Shown here: in pieces, positions 12,536 to 22,924 of the stretch | How the letters are laid out: every line of letters starts with the position of its first letter | Numbering within the stretch: the stretch's first letter is position 1 | From: Dermatemys mawii | Lineage: Eukaryota; Chordata; Testudines; Dermatemydidae | Assembly (NCBI GenBank): GCA_007922305.1 | Contig: ML677374.1 | Span: 12,363,746 to 12,427,745, forward strand | Direction of reading: 5' to 3' | Length of the DNA stretch: 64,000 nt | Translations under genes and position numbers: made by a program | The notes under the pieces: model-generated | Seen by the model: the letters and a program-made list of their open reading frames with translations, nothing else | The model's database searches: none | What the model was told of the DNA's origin: nothing

Positions 12536-13074
12536 AACATAAGAGTAGCTAGAATGCAAGAAAGGTCTGAAGTGGGCTCATTCTGCTTCCGCAGAGGAGA
12601 ACCCAAATCCCCATCACCTGGGATATTATGGCAATGTGAAGGCATGTTGCCATAACAGAAAACCCCACTGCCTTAAATTTAAGGCACTTAAGTCTTAGGT
12701 ATGTCACAGAAGAACAGTGCTTCAACATTCCTGAAAACATTGTGTGTCCGTGTCAATAACTGACCTTCTCTGGTTTTAGTTTTCCAACCCAGGCAGGAGA
12801 TTTATTTTCCTTGATTGACATGCCAGTGCTATTCGGAGTTGTACAGCTTCCAATATTTGGTTAAGTGCCTTCAGAGGCTTGGCATGAGGGCAATATGGAA
12901 ATTTAGCTTTGATTAACTGATCAGTTCCAACTTCCTCTTTCCTGCCTCCTGGTCAGACAGGGACTTTTAGACAAAACACAAGTGCTCCTCCCTATGTGCT
13001 TCTAGGGTTGCTTTTTTCCTTGAATATTGATTTATGGGGCTGATGGGAACATTTGGTGAAACACTTCGCTGATG

Positions 13075-13250
13075 CTTACATTTAAGACTCTGATAATGGT
13101 TCTGTGAAGTAGGCAAGTATTGTATGGATAAATGGAGGCACACAGACACTAAGGGACTTGCTCAAAGCAAACTAATCCGTGGAAAAACTTGCAATAGAAC
13201 CCAGGTCCTCTGACTCCAAGTCCCCGCATCATCAGATAAACACAAACATT
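13075..13250 (-). repeat. MIR/CORE-SINE fragment
   Basis: Antisense core with GGAGGCACACAGACACTAAG, GGGACTTGCTCAAAG and AGAACCCAGGTCCTCTGACT followed by CCAAGTCC, all in MIR order. Confidence 0.82.
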
Positions 13251-15282
13251 TGCAATGGCCAGGCCTAAAATAAGCTCTGCCAGAATGCCTCAGTTTAGAT
13301 TTATAGCACCCACGCTTCGAGCCACAAATCCACATTGGTGGCATGGAGTGAGCCCACTCCAACAGGAATACAACGAACCACTATGCCTCAGAGAGAGAGA
13401 GAGAGCGCGAGCGCTCCTTACCTCAACAAAAAGGCACACAGGGAGCGCCCACCCCTTGCTCCTCCAGTTCAGCCAATGGCTAGTTCTGAGCATAAGCAGC
13501 AGGTAGCTAGGACTAGAGGGAATTTCAGTGCCCCAACTCTGCCCATAATCTCTTCCTGACAGTTCTGCAGGCGAAACCCTGTATCTGGCAGCACCAGGGC
13601 CAGACAGCGAGCAGGGCACCGTGTTGTGAAAGGAGGGCCTCACCTGCACGTGATTACACATCACAGGAGGCTATAGCGAGCTCCTCCAAATTGGGCAAAC
13701 ACTGAGAGCCAAAGGGCCAGAGTGGGAACCACGACAGGAGACACTGAACTAGGGTGAGTGTAGTGTGGGCTGGCTCCCCAACCTCCACCCTACATCTCCC
13801 GGGCCCCCTCTCTGCACAGTAGTTTTCAAGCTGGGTTCAGCCCCAACCCATCCTCAAGGAATACTTTCACCATTGTGCTGAGTGGCAGCTCAGGGCTCCT
13901 CACCTCCCTCTTCATGTAGTAACACATCTGGAGACAAGAGTAGGGAGCAGTCTGAGCTCAGGGAGCTCATGGACTCCAGCTGAAGCGGACTTGCCCCTGG
14001 ATTGTGCAAAAAGGGGGAGGGGAGATCTTTGCACCTCCCATGCCCTTGTTCATCCACAGAGGCCAGCCATAATTCACCCGTCAATTTTGAGCCTTCTTTG
14101 AACAAACAGACACTCCACGGGACACAGAATTGAGCCTATCTACCCCTTAGCTCTGTGGGATGGTTCAGCTGTGTTTATGAGGAGACGGAGCAAGATCGTT
14201 CCCAAATTTGGAATTTACCCATGTCTCGAGAGCTCAAAGTTCATTATCCAGTGTGTCATCCAGGACAGCAGGCCAAGTACACAGCAATACTAGCAGCAAT
14301 GTTTGTGCTCAAGAGAAATGGAAACCTGACTGAACTGCCTTCTCATGTTAACTCCGGACTAAAAACACATTGTTCTTTGTTGGTGAATGTTTCCAAAATG
14401 GCCCAGTTACTGTTAGTAAATTTAGTTGAGATTGCTTTGATGTGGTTTTATCCTCAAAATGCAGTATTCCCAGGGTATTTTTTAAACAGTATCACAATGC
14501 TCTACTGTAACGGAGACCATTATAGACAGGGCTTAAGAATATTTTCCCTAAGATTAAAGGATTTCTCCACTTCTCCCACCTCCCAAATATTTTTTTTTCC
14601 AGGAAAATATCCTTGTTATATTGAGCCACAGCATAACCACTAAAATCACAATACTGCATCACCTGGAGCTCCTTATGGAGCTGCAATGCAAAGGGAACAA
14701 AAAATGCAAAAACATCACAACCACAGCCTTCAGGTGATGTAAAGCAGTGTTAGCACCATGCTTATTTTCCCTTTCATCTAGATTAATGAGGAAACTGGCA
14801 TGGTAAAGAATTGGTGGCTCTTTTGAAAACCTAGCCAGGCTCCTCTGGATTTAGAGGACACCTTTCAGACTATAATTTAAGGGAGTTGCATTTGTTTAGT
14901 GCCTTTCATCCAGAAGGATCCCCAAAGTAATAGCTCACCTAACACAGAAACTGCTTCTGTGATACAACAAGGTAACTGCTTAATATCCACCCAAACGAGT
15001 GAGGGCTGTAAGTGGAGAATTTTTTATTCAATATAAACTAGCGGGGTGAAGTAAACAACCTTGCTTCCACAGGAAGTGCTTTGGAATCTTTAATTCCTGA
15101 AAATTTGCTTCTGATTTCGGACAGTATATCTACCTAGTTGTTTATACTAAACCTTCATCTTAGTACCCGAGTGCTAACATTGTACTTCTACAGAAGCTTC
15201 CATCTGACTCTCTTTAAATGTTTTATAATTAATTAGGTTTCACATCACCCTTGCAGTTGGGGTTGGATTACCACTGTTATTA
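13251..15282. other. No gene seen; moderately GC-rich patch then AT-rich
   Basis: The 13.25-14.1 kb part is richer in GC and has open frames up to about 120 codons on both strands, with no domain I recognise. An AG run with GCGCGAGCGC sits at 13391-13416. A 162-codon plus-strand frame (14155-14643) also lacks recognisable motifs. A short MIR/L2-tail-like piece (GTGCCTTTCATCCAGAAGG) is near 14898. Confidence 0.5.
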
Positions 15283-15354
15283 GGATCTGATCCAAAGACG
15301 ACCACAGTCAATAAAGAGAGTCCCACTGACTTCAGTGGGCCTTGGATCAGACCC
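15283..15354. mobile_element. Short palindromic repeat (MITE)
   Basis: GGATCTGATCCAAAG at the left is mirrored by CTTGGATCAGACCC at the right, with CCCACTGACTTCAGTGGG in the middle as a second palindrome. It is about 72 bp and non-coding. Confidence 0.7.
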
Positions 15355-15394
15355 TTATAGACGGTGGAACCAAATCAGATTAGCCCAACCTCAC

Positions 15395-15460
15395 ATGGAG
15401 TCTGTGGCAGAGCTGGGAATAGAAACCCTGGTCTCATTCTCTAACCAGATGAGCGCACAT
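15395..15460 (-). repeat. Short MIR fragment
   Basis: Only the 'tggcagagctgggaatagaa' and 'accctggtctc' blocks of the MIR core are recognisable, in antisense. Confidence 0.6.
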
Positions 15461-16069
15461 CTTTTTCAAAGGAAGATGCAAAAAATGGTACAAAAGGGTT
15501 TTGGAGTTGCTGGGCAACGACGTGCAACTCTCAGGTTTTATAATCATACCAAAAACTGCTTGAGAGAAACTGAAGCAGGTGTATTGCCCTCTTTTTTATG
15601 AAACAACACAAAAACCTGTCAAGGAAAGGCAGAGGATCTTAAGACACTTAATTTGCATGTATACATACACCCACATGTACAGTCAAGAAAGGAAAGAATT
15701 TCTTCCCTCCTCCACCATCACATCAGTTTGCTTATTTTCCTTATAGTCACAACACAAATCAAGCTGCCAAGCTGACAAGACCTCCAAACAACTCAGCAAT
15801 TCTTAAGATGTACAGAGGAGGGAAGCCTTTTTCCCTGGCAACGTGAGCCTGATGAAAGCCCATCTTCGCACACTACAGTGCCTTTCTTATTATAAGTGGC
15901 TCATTCACTGGCTCACACAACAGAATTCCTTATACCTGGGCTAAGATTCAAGAGACAAAATTAAAAGCAGATTAAAATCCTGATGTGCTCCCCCAACCTT
16001 GGCTTGCAAATGAAGGAACACCCCAATGTCTGCTTTTTAAGTCTTCTCATAACATGAGAACACATCTGA
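15461..16069. other. No gene seen
   Basis: No recognisable repeat or coding signal. It directly precedes the CR1 fragment. Confidence 0.5.
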
Positions 16070-16718
16070 GTGGAATTTGATAAAAGAAGTGGTTCAGGAC
16101 TGTTTAGAAAAGCTGGATGAGCACAAGTCTATGGGGCTGGATGCACTGTATCTGAAGGTGCTAAAGGAGTTGGTGGATGTGATTGCAGAGCCATTGGCCA
16201 TCATTGAAAACTCATGGTGATCGGGGGAGGTTCCAGATGACTGGAAAAAAACTAATGTAGTGCCCATCTTTAAAAAAGGGAAGAAGGAAGATCCGGGGAA
16301 CTACAGGCCAGCCAGCCTCACCTCAGTCCCTAGAAAAATCATGGAGCAGGTCCTCAAAGAATCAATTCTGAAGCACTTAAAGGAGAGAAAAGTTATCAGG
16401 AACAGTCAGCATGGATTCACCAAGGGCAAGTCATGCCTGACTAACCTAATTGCCTTCTATGATGAGATAACTGGCTCTGTGCATCAGGGGAAAGCAGTGG
16501 ACATGTTATTCCTTGATTTTAGCAAAGCTTTTGATATGGTCTCCCATAGTATAATTGCCAGTAAGTTAAAAAAGTATGGATTGGATGAAAGGACTATAAG
16601 GTGGATAGACAGCTGGCTGGATTGTCGGTCTCAACGGGTAGTGAGCAATGGCTCGATGTCTAGTTGGCAGCCGTATCCAGCGAAGTGACCCACGGGGCTG
16701 GTTTTCTTCAATATCTTC
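16070..16718 (+). mobile_element. CR1 LINE fragment, reverse transcriptase (broken)
   Basis: Translation on the plus strand gives CR1-type ORF2 reverse transcriptase. In the frame opening at 16260, GNYRPASL is at residues 13-20, QHGFTKGKSC at 50-59 and the motif-A box LFLDFSKAFD at 83-92 with the presumed catalytic Asp at 86. Homology continues upstream to about 16070 through an in-frame TGA at 16218-16220. It ends in a deletion-damaged SSWQP region and a premature stop at 16686-16688. The endonuclease and the motif carrying the second catalytic aspartates are absent. The fragment is inactive. CR1 elements copy themselves by target-primed reverse transcription, and most genomic copies are 5-prime truncated. 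Confidence 0.93.
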
Positions 16719-16777
16719 TGTGGGAGATTGTATCAAAAGCGTTATCAATATCTTCTGTGGGAGATTGTCTCAAAAGC
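16708..16777 (+). repeat. 37-bp-period tandem duplication at a CR1 junction
   Basis: A 33-bp block starting TCAATATCTTCTGTGGGAGA (16708-16740) recurs at 16745-16777 with one base changed, separated by GTTA. It lies exactly where plus-strand CR1 homology meets minus-strand CR1 homology. Confidence 0.9.
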
Positions 16778-16826
16778 TTTGCTAAAGTCAAGATCTATTA
16801 TGTTCAGTGCTTTCCTCGTATCCATA
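16708..16826 (-). mobile_element. Inverted CR1 reverse transcriptase fragment
   Basis: On the minus strand the sequence encodes IDLDFSKAFETISHRRY, the CR1 motif-A region, preceded by a diverged GKA-like stretch. It therefore re-presents, in the opposite orientation, a region that is also in the adjacent plus-strand fragment. It is too short to be functional. Confidence 0.85.
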
Positions 16827-17140
16827 GAATGTAAGCATTTTGGGACAGGAACTACCTTTCTTCTGTGTTTGTGTAACCCACACAACTCTTGGGTGTGGTG
16901 TTCTGTCCTGCCTAGTGGCACCGAGACCATATAGAGAGTGAGATTTAAAAAAGAGTCTACTCTACAGCCTTCATTAACAGGCAAGAGGCTTTTAGCTCAT
17001 GCTACAGAGACTCATGCACTAAGCTCCAGAGGCCCCAGGTTCGATGCCGACTGCTGTCTGTCAGTGTTACGTTTGCACAGTACCTAGTGCAATGGGATCC
17101 TGAGAGATGTCTGGGGCTTCTAGGCACTACGACAATGCAA
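16827..17140 (+). repeat. MIR/L2-type SINE tail, split by an insert
   Basis: The left part (AGAATGTAAGCATTTTGGGA to CTGTGTTTG, 16827-16871) and the right part (GTTTGCACAGTACCTAGTGC to TAGGCACTACGACAATGCAA, from 17071) join to form the familiar uninterrupted tail 'tagattgtaagctctttgggg...ctgtgtttgtacagcacctagcacaatgggg'. The intervening 199 bp is a separate insertion. Confidence 0.8.
16872..17070 (+). mobile_element. 199-bp insertion with tRNA-like promoter boxes
   Basis: The insert starts TGTAACCCACAC and ends GTCAGTGTTAC, and is flanked by the 5-bp direct repeat GTTTG (16867-16871, 17071-17075). Inside, TAGCTCATGCT (16992-17002) fits an RNA polymerase III A box and GGTTCGATGCC (17038-17048) fits a B box at tRNA-like spacing. 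Ends of the type TGT...ACA with a 5-bp duplication recall a short LTR, whereas the internal boxes recall a tRNA-derived SINE, so the class is unsettled. No long poly(A) or simple tail is present. Confidence 0.75.
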
Positions 17141-17984
17141 ATATCAACACCAGTCACTTGTAAATATTTTAGCGCATCAACATGTATAAAAGCTGTTAGC
17201 ATTTTATTTACATGGACAGGGCATTGCCATAGATGTGATGCATGCAACCCTGCTGATATTTGCTTTCAGATTTATTTCACGATTAAATCGAAATAATCTG
17301 GCCTTCAGTAAGAGTGTGCGTTTCCCCTGAGAAAAAACACTCAAGTTAGATCTGAGCAGTGTACTATTACCTTGAAACTAGAAGTAACCACTTTGGTGGA
17401 ATACTCAGTTTCACAAGAAATAAAATTAAGAGACTAAACTTTCAAGTATTCAGGCTTTCCCCTCATCTTAAACTAGAATTAATTTTTATCATATACATTG
17501 ACTTTTTTAACTCCTTAGGGATAACAGGTGATCTTGAAACTACTAGAGAGTAAAGACCCACCTCAACATCCGGTTTCTCTTCTTAGATAAGGAGTTCAGC
17601 AGTTGGGATTAATCACATGGTTCTTTATGCATTTCATTTTCTTTTAATGGGAAATAATTAATCATAAATCTAAGTTACAATAATAGTGTGCAGCACGTGT
17701 TTAGAAAAGTAAAAAAAAAACAACCAGTCTTGTCTATATAGATGTTTGAAGCTCCCTTCAGGGCATTTGAGCTTCTCAACTGTGTTGTAATTATGAGGCT
17801 CTTTGATTTTTTAAAAATCTTGGCCACACGCACAGCTCAATAACTATTTGGCATGTTATTCTGCTCACGTTTAGCTTAATCTGATGAAAGCAATTCCCTC
17901 AGATCTGCCTATCTCCAAAAAAGGAGCTGTGCTCATTGAGTTATCAGTTAGATGATTCTACCATTTTGAACAATCACTTGTTGT
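17141..17984. other. No gene seen
   Basis: AT-rich, no recognisable repeat or domain-bearing frame. Confidence 0.55.
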
Positions 17985-18285
17985 TAAGAATCAGAGGGGT
18001 AACTTGTTGTCAAACACTATACAGAATCAATATTTTTCTTGCGAGGCTAGATCTCTTCAAAGTATCCAAGAATAGGTTAAGAGATTACCTGATCACAGTC
18101 TGCAAGTACCTACATGAGGAAAAGATATGTTGTGGTAGCTATGTAGGTAACAGAGTATCGCTCATCCAGAAGCTAGAGCTTTGCTAAAAAACTTGTGTGA
18201 CATTCTTTGGCCTGAGTTACGGAGGTAAGAGGACTAGATGGTCATAATGGTCCCTTCTGTAAGTAAAAAATTATGAATCTGTTTC
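17985..18285 (+). mobile_element. CR1 3-prime-end fragment
   Basis: The segment ends with GGACTAGATGGTCATAATGG, then TCCCTTCTG and a diverged ATTATGAATCT, the CR1 3-prime untranslated signature (consensus 'ggactagatgatctcctgaggtcccttccag...attctatga'). No coding part is present. Confidence 0.75.
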
Positions 18286-18579
18286 ACCCAGGACAAAACA
18301 CATTCACACATATCAGTCACACACGGGTGAACACCTAATTCTTTATGCAAAATGAGTTTTCCTTTAACTGCTAAGTTGCCATTCTGCTTTGCTAAGCATA
18401 TAAAACTTCTGAGATAGGTCTTGTTTGTTTCCTCTAGTACATTTTCTGTCGACCCATTTTTGCTGATACTTTATTCCCTTCTGTATCTGCTATGTAGCTG
18501 ATGATTAATACAGAAGCACATTAATTCTCCAATCCACCTATCTGATGAGACAGTCTTGAATGAAAACATACACCACAGA

Positions 18580-18775
18580 AATCAGAGATGGAAAATACAA
18601 GCTAGATCATCTAATTATGCCATGCTAATAGAGATTATTGTCTACTGTACATGTACCAAGGTGTTTCCCAGTCTAGTTTTAAATTTCCAAGTAATAGGGA
18701 TTCTAACACTTACCAGGGAAGTCTACTCCACAAGCAAGTAGCTCTCAGAATCAGAAGATTTTCTCCTTCCCTGTC
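18580..18775 (-). mobile_element. CR1 3-prime untranslated fragment, antisense
   Basis: The stretch AGAGATGGAAAATACAAGC, TAGATCATCTAATTATGCC, then AGTCTAGTTTTAAATTTCC, corresponds to the CR1/L3-like 3-prime region read from its end. It is diverged and non-coding. Confidence 0.65.
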
Positions 18776-18955
18776 TGTTGGAATGCCTTTAAAGCTCCCT
18801 CCCCCGCCCTCCCCAACACAACACAGGGTATTCAGCTTGTATTATGAGAGCTGGTATTGTTCTTTGGCATTATACTGGTATTTATGTTTAGCATTACATT
18901 GTTTGCTAACCATTTTAATTTACTTTGCAACTGGTCCGAAAAGACTTTCAGATAC

Positions 18956-19370
18956 CAGGGTGGCTAAAAATCAATGATTTTTTTTTTAATCAGATTTTTT
19001 TTAATTGGATTTTTTGATAAAATGCTTTTTGAGGAAAAAAACCTATCTAAAGATAGTTTTAGATAAGATACATTTTAGCTCAAAGATATCTAATAATGGA
19101 ATAGAGATTATAAATTCTAATTCTATTGTATGAGACACTATATGCATGTAATGTTTAAAAAAAGTTTTGTAAATGAATTCCAATAGTTCATGGATTAGGA
19201 ACCCAAATCCTACGGGGTTCCACAGGCTTCTGTATAGATTATTAGGTTAATCTTTCTATTTACCCAATGGGCTCAGTGCTTAGTCTAGAAGATACCATCA
19301 GAGATGCTTAGTTTTGCAGTTCTCAAACTGAGAATGTGTCTCTCTAGAGGTAACATGTTTGCTAACCTAA
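18956..19370. repeat. AT-rich interspersed repeat starting CAGGGTGG
   Basis: The start CAGGGTGGCTAAAAATCAAT, followed by runs of AATCAGATTTTTT-type words and ACCTATCTAAAGATAGTTTT, matches a repeat I recognise from turtle genomes. A CAGGG terminus suggests a DNA transposon end. The right boundary is uncertain and no transposase frame remains. Confidence 0.55.
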
Positions 19371-19380
19371 AAAATGTTTT

Positions 19381-19402
19381 AAATAAATAAATAAATAAAT
19401 AG
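19381..19402 (+). repeat. (AAAT)n microsatellite
   Basis: Five to six AAAT units follow a T/A-rich segment. Confidence 0.9.
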
Positions 19403-20104
19403 AAATGAGAAACAACAAACTTCAACTATTGTCCTTCTGCAAATTTGTATACACAGAGTCAATCCCTTACCTCTAAAAGTGCAAAATTTCAAAAAGTTCA
19501 GTGAATAGAAGATTGCTGGGGGTGGAATAGATCTGGACAAGCACTTTACTATCTACTGATGAGAAGTGCTATGTAAAAGCTAGGGATTATGATTATTAGT
19601 GTATTTACTTATGTCTGATCCCTTCAAGTGTTTTTTTTTATTTAAACATAATTCTTCCACTCTTCATTCTGACTTAAAAAGAACAATTAAATTACCTCCT
19701 CCTCTTCTTCCTTCCATTCTGAACCATATCACAGACTATCACATTTCTTAACTAAGGACTTAAGAAAATGTGTGAAGGAAGAACATAAATAAACCCACCA
19801 TGAGCTATGAAATCAAGTAACATTTTCAAAGATGAGCAAAGCTGGTCAAATTACTGCCCAACACGTGCATGGATGAATCTGGATGAGTAAAGCATGAGAC
19901 TAAGAAAATGTAACAAAAACCTGGTAAAATAGGATACTGGATGGGTTCAAGGACTCATGATGTGGGGGAGACCAGAGGAGGGGGACAGTGTTGCCGAGCT
20001 ACCCTAGGTGGGTAGTCAAATGGGCTCCTATCAGAAGGCTGTTTCTTGGTCTGTATGAAATGGTTCCTGTCAGTTTAGATGTCCTCTTCAAAAAAAGGAA
20101 AAGT
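19403..20104. other. No gene seen
   Basis: Unassigned AT-rich DNA, no domain-bearing frame. Confidence 0.5.
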
Positions 20105-20395
20105 TTGAAGCATGTCTACACCGCCCTGCTGTTTGAACCAAGGGGGCGTGATGAGCAGCGCAGACCCAAGGGCTGCGTTGTAACTCCCACATATGGATTT
20201 TACAGACAGGAATTAAAAGGTTCCTATTTCACATTAACACAGTCCTCCTCAAGCAGAACATTAATGCGATGATGTAGGAACCTTTTACTTGGAGCCTGCG
20301 GCATCCACTCAGGGGAGTTACAGCACATCACTTCGCTGAGCAGCGCACTGCTGTTCGCACTGCTGTTCACACTCCTTTAGCCCAAACTGCTGGAC
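20105..20395. mobile_element. Long fold-back element (MITE)
   Basis: Arms at about 20179-20237 and 20261-20322 are inverted copies sharing TGTAACTCCC/GGGGAGTTACA and AAAAGGTTCCT/AGGAACCTTTT, around a spacer of roughly 23 bp. Outside the arms, CATGTCTACACCGCCCTGCTG and repeated CACTGCTGTTC words suggest that the element extends further. It has no coding capacity. Confidence 0.78.
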
Positions 20396-20444
20396 TATGT
20401 AGCCGTGCCTTTAATGGAGACCAAGGTCGAGACTGAGCTCACCT

Positions 20445-20695
20445 CATTAGAGAGGTGGTTACTGTTATTAGAGGTCCCCATTGTGCTAGGCACTGTACAT
20501 GCACACAGTGAGAGACTGGAAGCTCTGTCGGGGTTCTATTTAAATATCCAAAACCAACAAAAAGTGGGAGGGGAAACGTACAAAGAGGTGAAATGATTCC
20601 AGTTATTGGCAAAGCTGAAATACAACCTAGGTCTCTTGACTCCAAGTCCACTAACCTATCCACAAACCCAAGCTACCTGCTGTAGCCAAGAGCTG
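20445..20695 (-). repeat. MIR/L2-type SINE fragment
   Basis: Antisense copy with the tail block ATTGTGCTAGGCACTGTACA, then AAAGAGGTGAAATGATT and a strong AACCTAGGTCTCTTGACTCC plus CTAACCTATCCAC, all in consensus order. Confidence 0.82.
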
Positions 20696-21974
20696 CATAG
20701 ATATGTCTCAAATCCTGCTGTGTAGAAACTATGACTAGGCAGAAACATACATTGGTTCTACCTGTTCTGTATCAGATCAGTCAATGGTAAGCAATATGGC
20801 CCTTCTTACTCATTACAGAGTCAAAAAAAATTGTTCTTAGAGCAGTCAAGGCCTCTCTATGGTTTGCATGATCAGAGAACTTTAGAGGAAATCTTGGTTT
20901 TCTTTTCACCTTTTTGAGGGGAGGGAGTTATATCCTTTAAAAACAGCATAGTTCAATCTGCTCACTTTTGCCAGACTGTTTTCAAGCACTGAGTGTGGGT
21001 CTCCTCCTTGGATACAAAACTGTTTAATGAGCTATGAAGACAGGAGTGAGATTCTGTGTTAGAAGCTCTGAAAGTTTTCAAGAAAGGAGAGATTGTTTTC
21101 TATGGCTCTTTAAAGACCTATGTTTGAACACATAGAAGCTGTTGAATTTAGCTAGGATGTGACTGGTGCCAACTGTGAGGTCGCTTCTGGCTGCAATTCA
21201 TCTCCTTTTATAAGTCTCTTAGCTGGTTTAGTTTGGTGGTGTTGGTGTTTGAAATTTAAAGAGCTCTGATAAATGTTAACGAGCCCTGAAGAGGAGAGCA
21301 CTGTTGTGTTAGTCTTTCCCATGAACACCTGTGAACTGTTGAGTTTAATTAAACTACAGCTGGCACTGATTGTGTATGGAAAGACAGGGGATTTATTACT
21401 GGGTTGGAATACCTTATATTGTCTTTTGTGCTTTGCTTTGTTATATAGGAGACAGAGTGAGAGCGGATGCAAATGTTTAACTGGGAAATCATACCTTTAA
21501 AACAGTGCCAGATGTAGTGCGACTTAGATGATGGCATCAAAGGGGATGTGCCTGTGGTATCCTCTAAGGGCACCTCATCAATAAGTTTATTCATAGGGAG
21601 AGTTAACATGTATAACTATGGCACACAAAAGAATGCAAGTTTCATCTCAGAGGTGAATGTGCCCAGGACCAATGAACCATCTATTCCACAACTCCACTGC
21701 AACATCATTTGTCACAGAATCTGCCACATCCCAAGAATTGTGCTGCAGAACCGAAGACTTCATCAAAATAAAGTTACAGTTCTAGCCCTTCAATCTACAA
21801 AGAAAACTTTCAGTATGCTAGTAGATTCTGATTCAGATCATTTTAAGCGCAAACGTAGTCCCATTGATTTTCATAGGATTCCTATTGTGCTTCAATACAT
21901 TTCTGGATTGTGGCCTTAAACAAGTGGAGAGATTACAAATACAGATTCCAGACTTTGTCATTTATAGAGGTTCT
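20696..21974. other. No gene seen
   Basis: Frames up to 123 codons (21548-21919) show no known domain. No repeat family recognised. Confidence 0.5.
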
Positions 21975-22260
21975 TATCTCTGAGAGCCTCAACCATGAAT
22001 GGATTTTATCCCCGGAAGGAACTGAGGTACAGAGGGGATTAAGGGTCAGATTTTCTAAGGTATTTAGATACCTAAAGATGCAGACAGGTGCCTAATGGGA
22101 TTTCAGAAGTGTTAAGGCCAGTTTTCAAAAGCAGTTAGGCACCGATAGTGACTTGCCCAAAAACACAGAGCAAATTGCAGTTGAGCCTGGAGTTGAAACC
22201 AGGATTCAAATCCCAGTTCCGTTTCTATTTACTAGATCATACCCTCACCTGCTCATACCC
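21975..22260 (-). repeat. MIR fragment with a nested insertion
   Basis: The core is split. GGAACTGAGGTACAGAGGGG and ATTAA (to about 22042) should be followed directly by GTGACTTGCCC (from about 22149), but about 106 bp lies between. The remaining right part TTGAAACCAGGATTCAAATC fits MIR. The inserted piece starts GGGTCAGATTTTCTAAGG and contains GGTGCCTAATGGGATTTCAG and CCAGTTTTCAAAAGCAG, which is a separate short repeat family. Confidence 0.8.
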
Positions 22261-22924
22261 CTGGGGCTCTGTGTAAGTGTAAGAGTTCACTAGTACAGAT
22301 CTGATTGCAGGATCGAAACCTTAAGAGAAAAAAAATAGATACTAGGCAACATTGTGCAGTTGATCAGGTTGCTTGTCCATCACATGGCAAGGGGAATGTA
22401 ATTAGTAACTATTTTCTTAGGTATCCGAAACAAAAGTAGAATGTTTGATAAGTTGAGATAAAAAGTTTTATCCCAATACAGTTTAGAGTGACTAAAAGGT
22501 TAACTATATATTTTGGTGTGTGGAATACAAACACATATGGTATTGCCCTGTTTTCATTCTTGGATAAAGTGTATTAGAGAGAGTCTATCTTGGGCATGTA
22601 TATGGCCCCTCAAAAACTTTAGTATCAGAGAACCTCACAAATCTTCAGTGTGTTTATTCTCAACATCTCTTTGCTTCCTAAACACATTTTAAGAACATAT
22701 TTTCAGAACACTTTTATAACTTTTTGTACCCAACCCCATACGTACATCACTGAATGATTTTCAGGACAAGCATGTCACCAATTTACACATGAAACCTTAC
22801 ATGACCCTTTCAGATGTATATTATGACAACAGTGTATTGGAACTGTGAGGGTGTTAGGCCTGTAGTATGGGAGACACTCTGTCAATTGTTCTTGAGAGGT
22901 TTCAGGAGTCACACCCGTATGACA
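22261..22924. other. No gene seen
   Basis: Unassigned AT-rich sequence leading into the second CR1 copy. Confidence 0.5.

Noticed and set aside
14155..14643. 162-codon plus-strand open frame
   Set aside because: No recognisable domain, no supporting splice or regulatory signals and no repeat homology that would imply coding. Its length alone is not convincing in 64 kb.
16992..17048. Functional tRNA gene
   Set aside because: A and B boxes are present, but a cloverleaf with acceptor stem could not be folded by eye, and the segment lies inside an inserted repeat.
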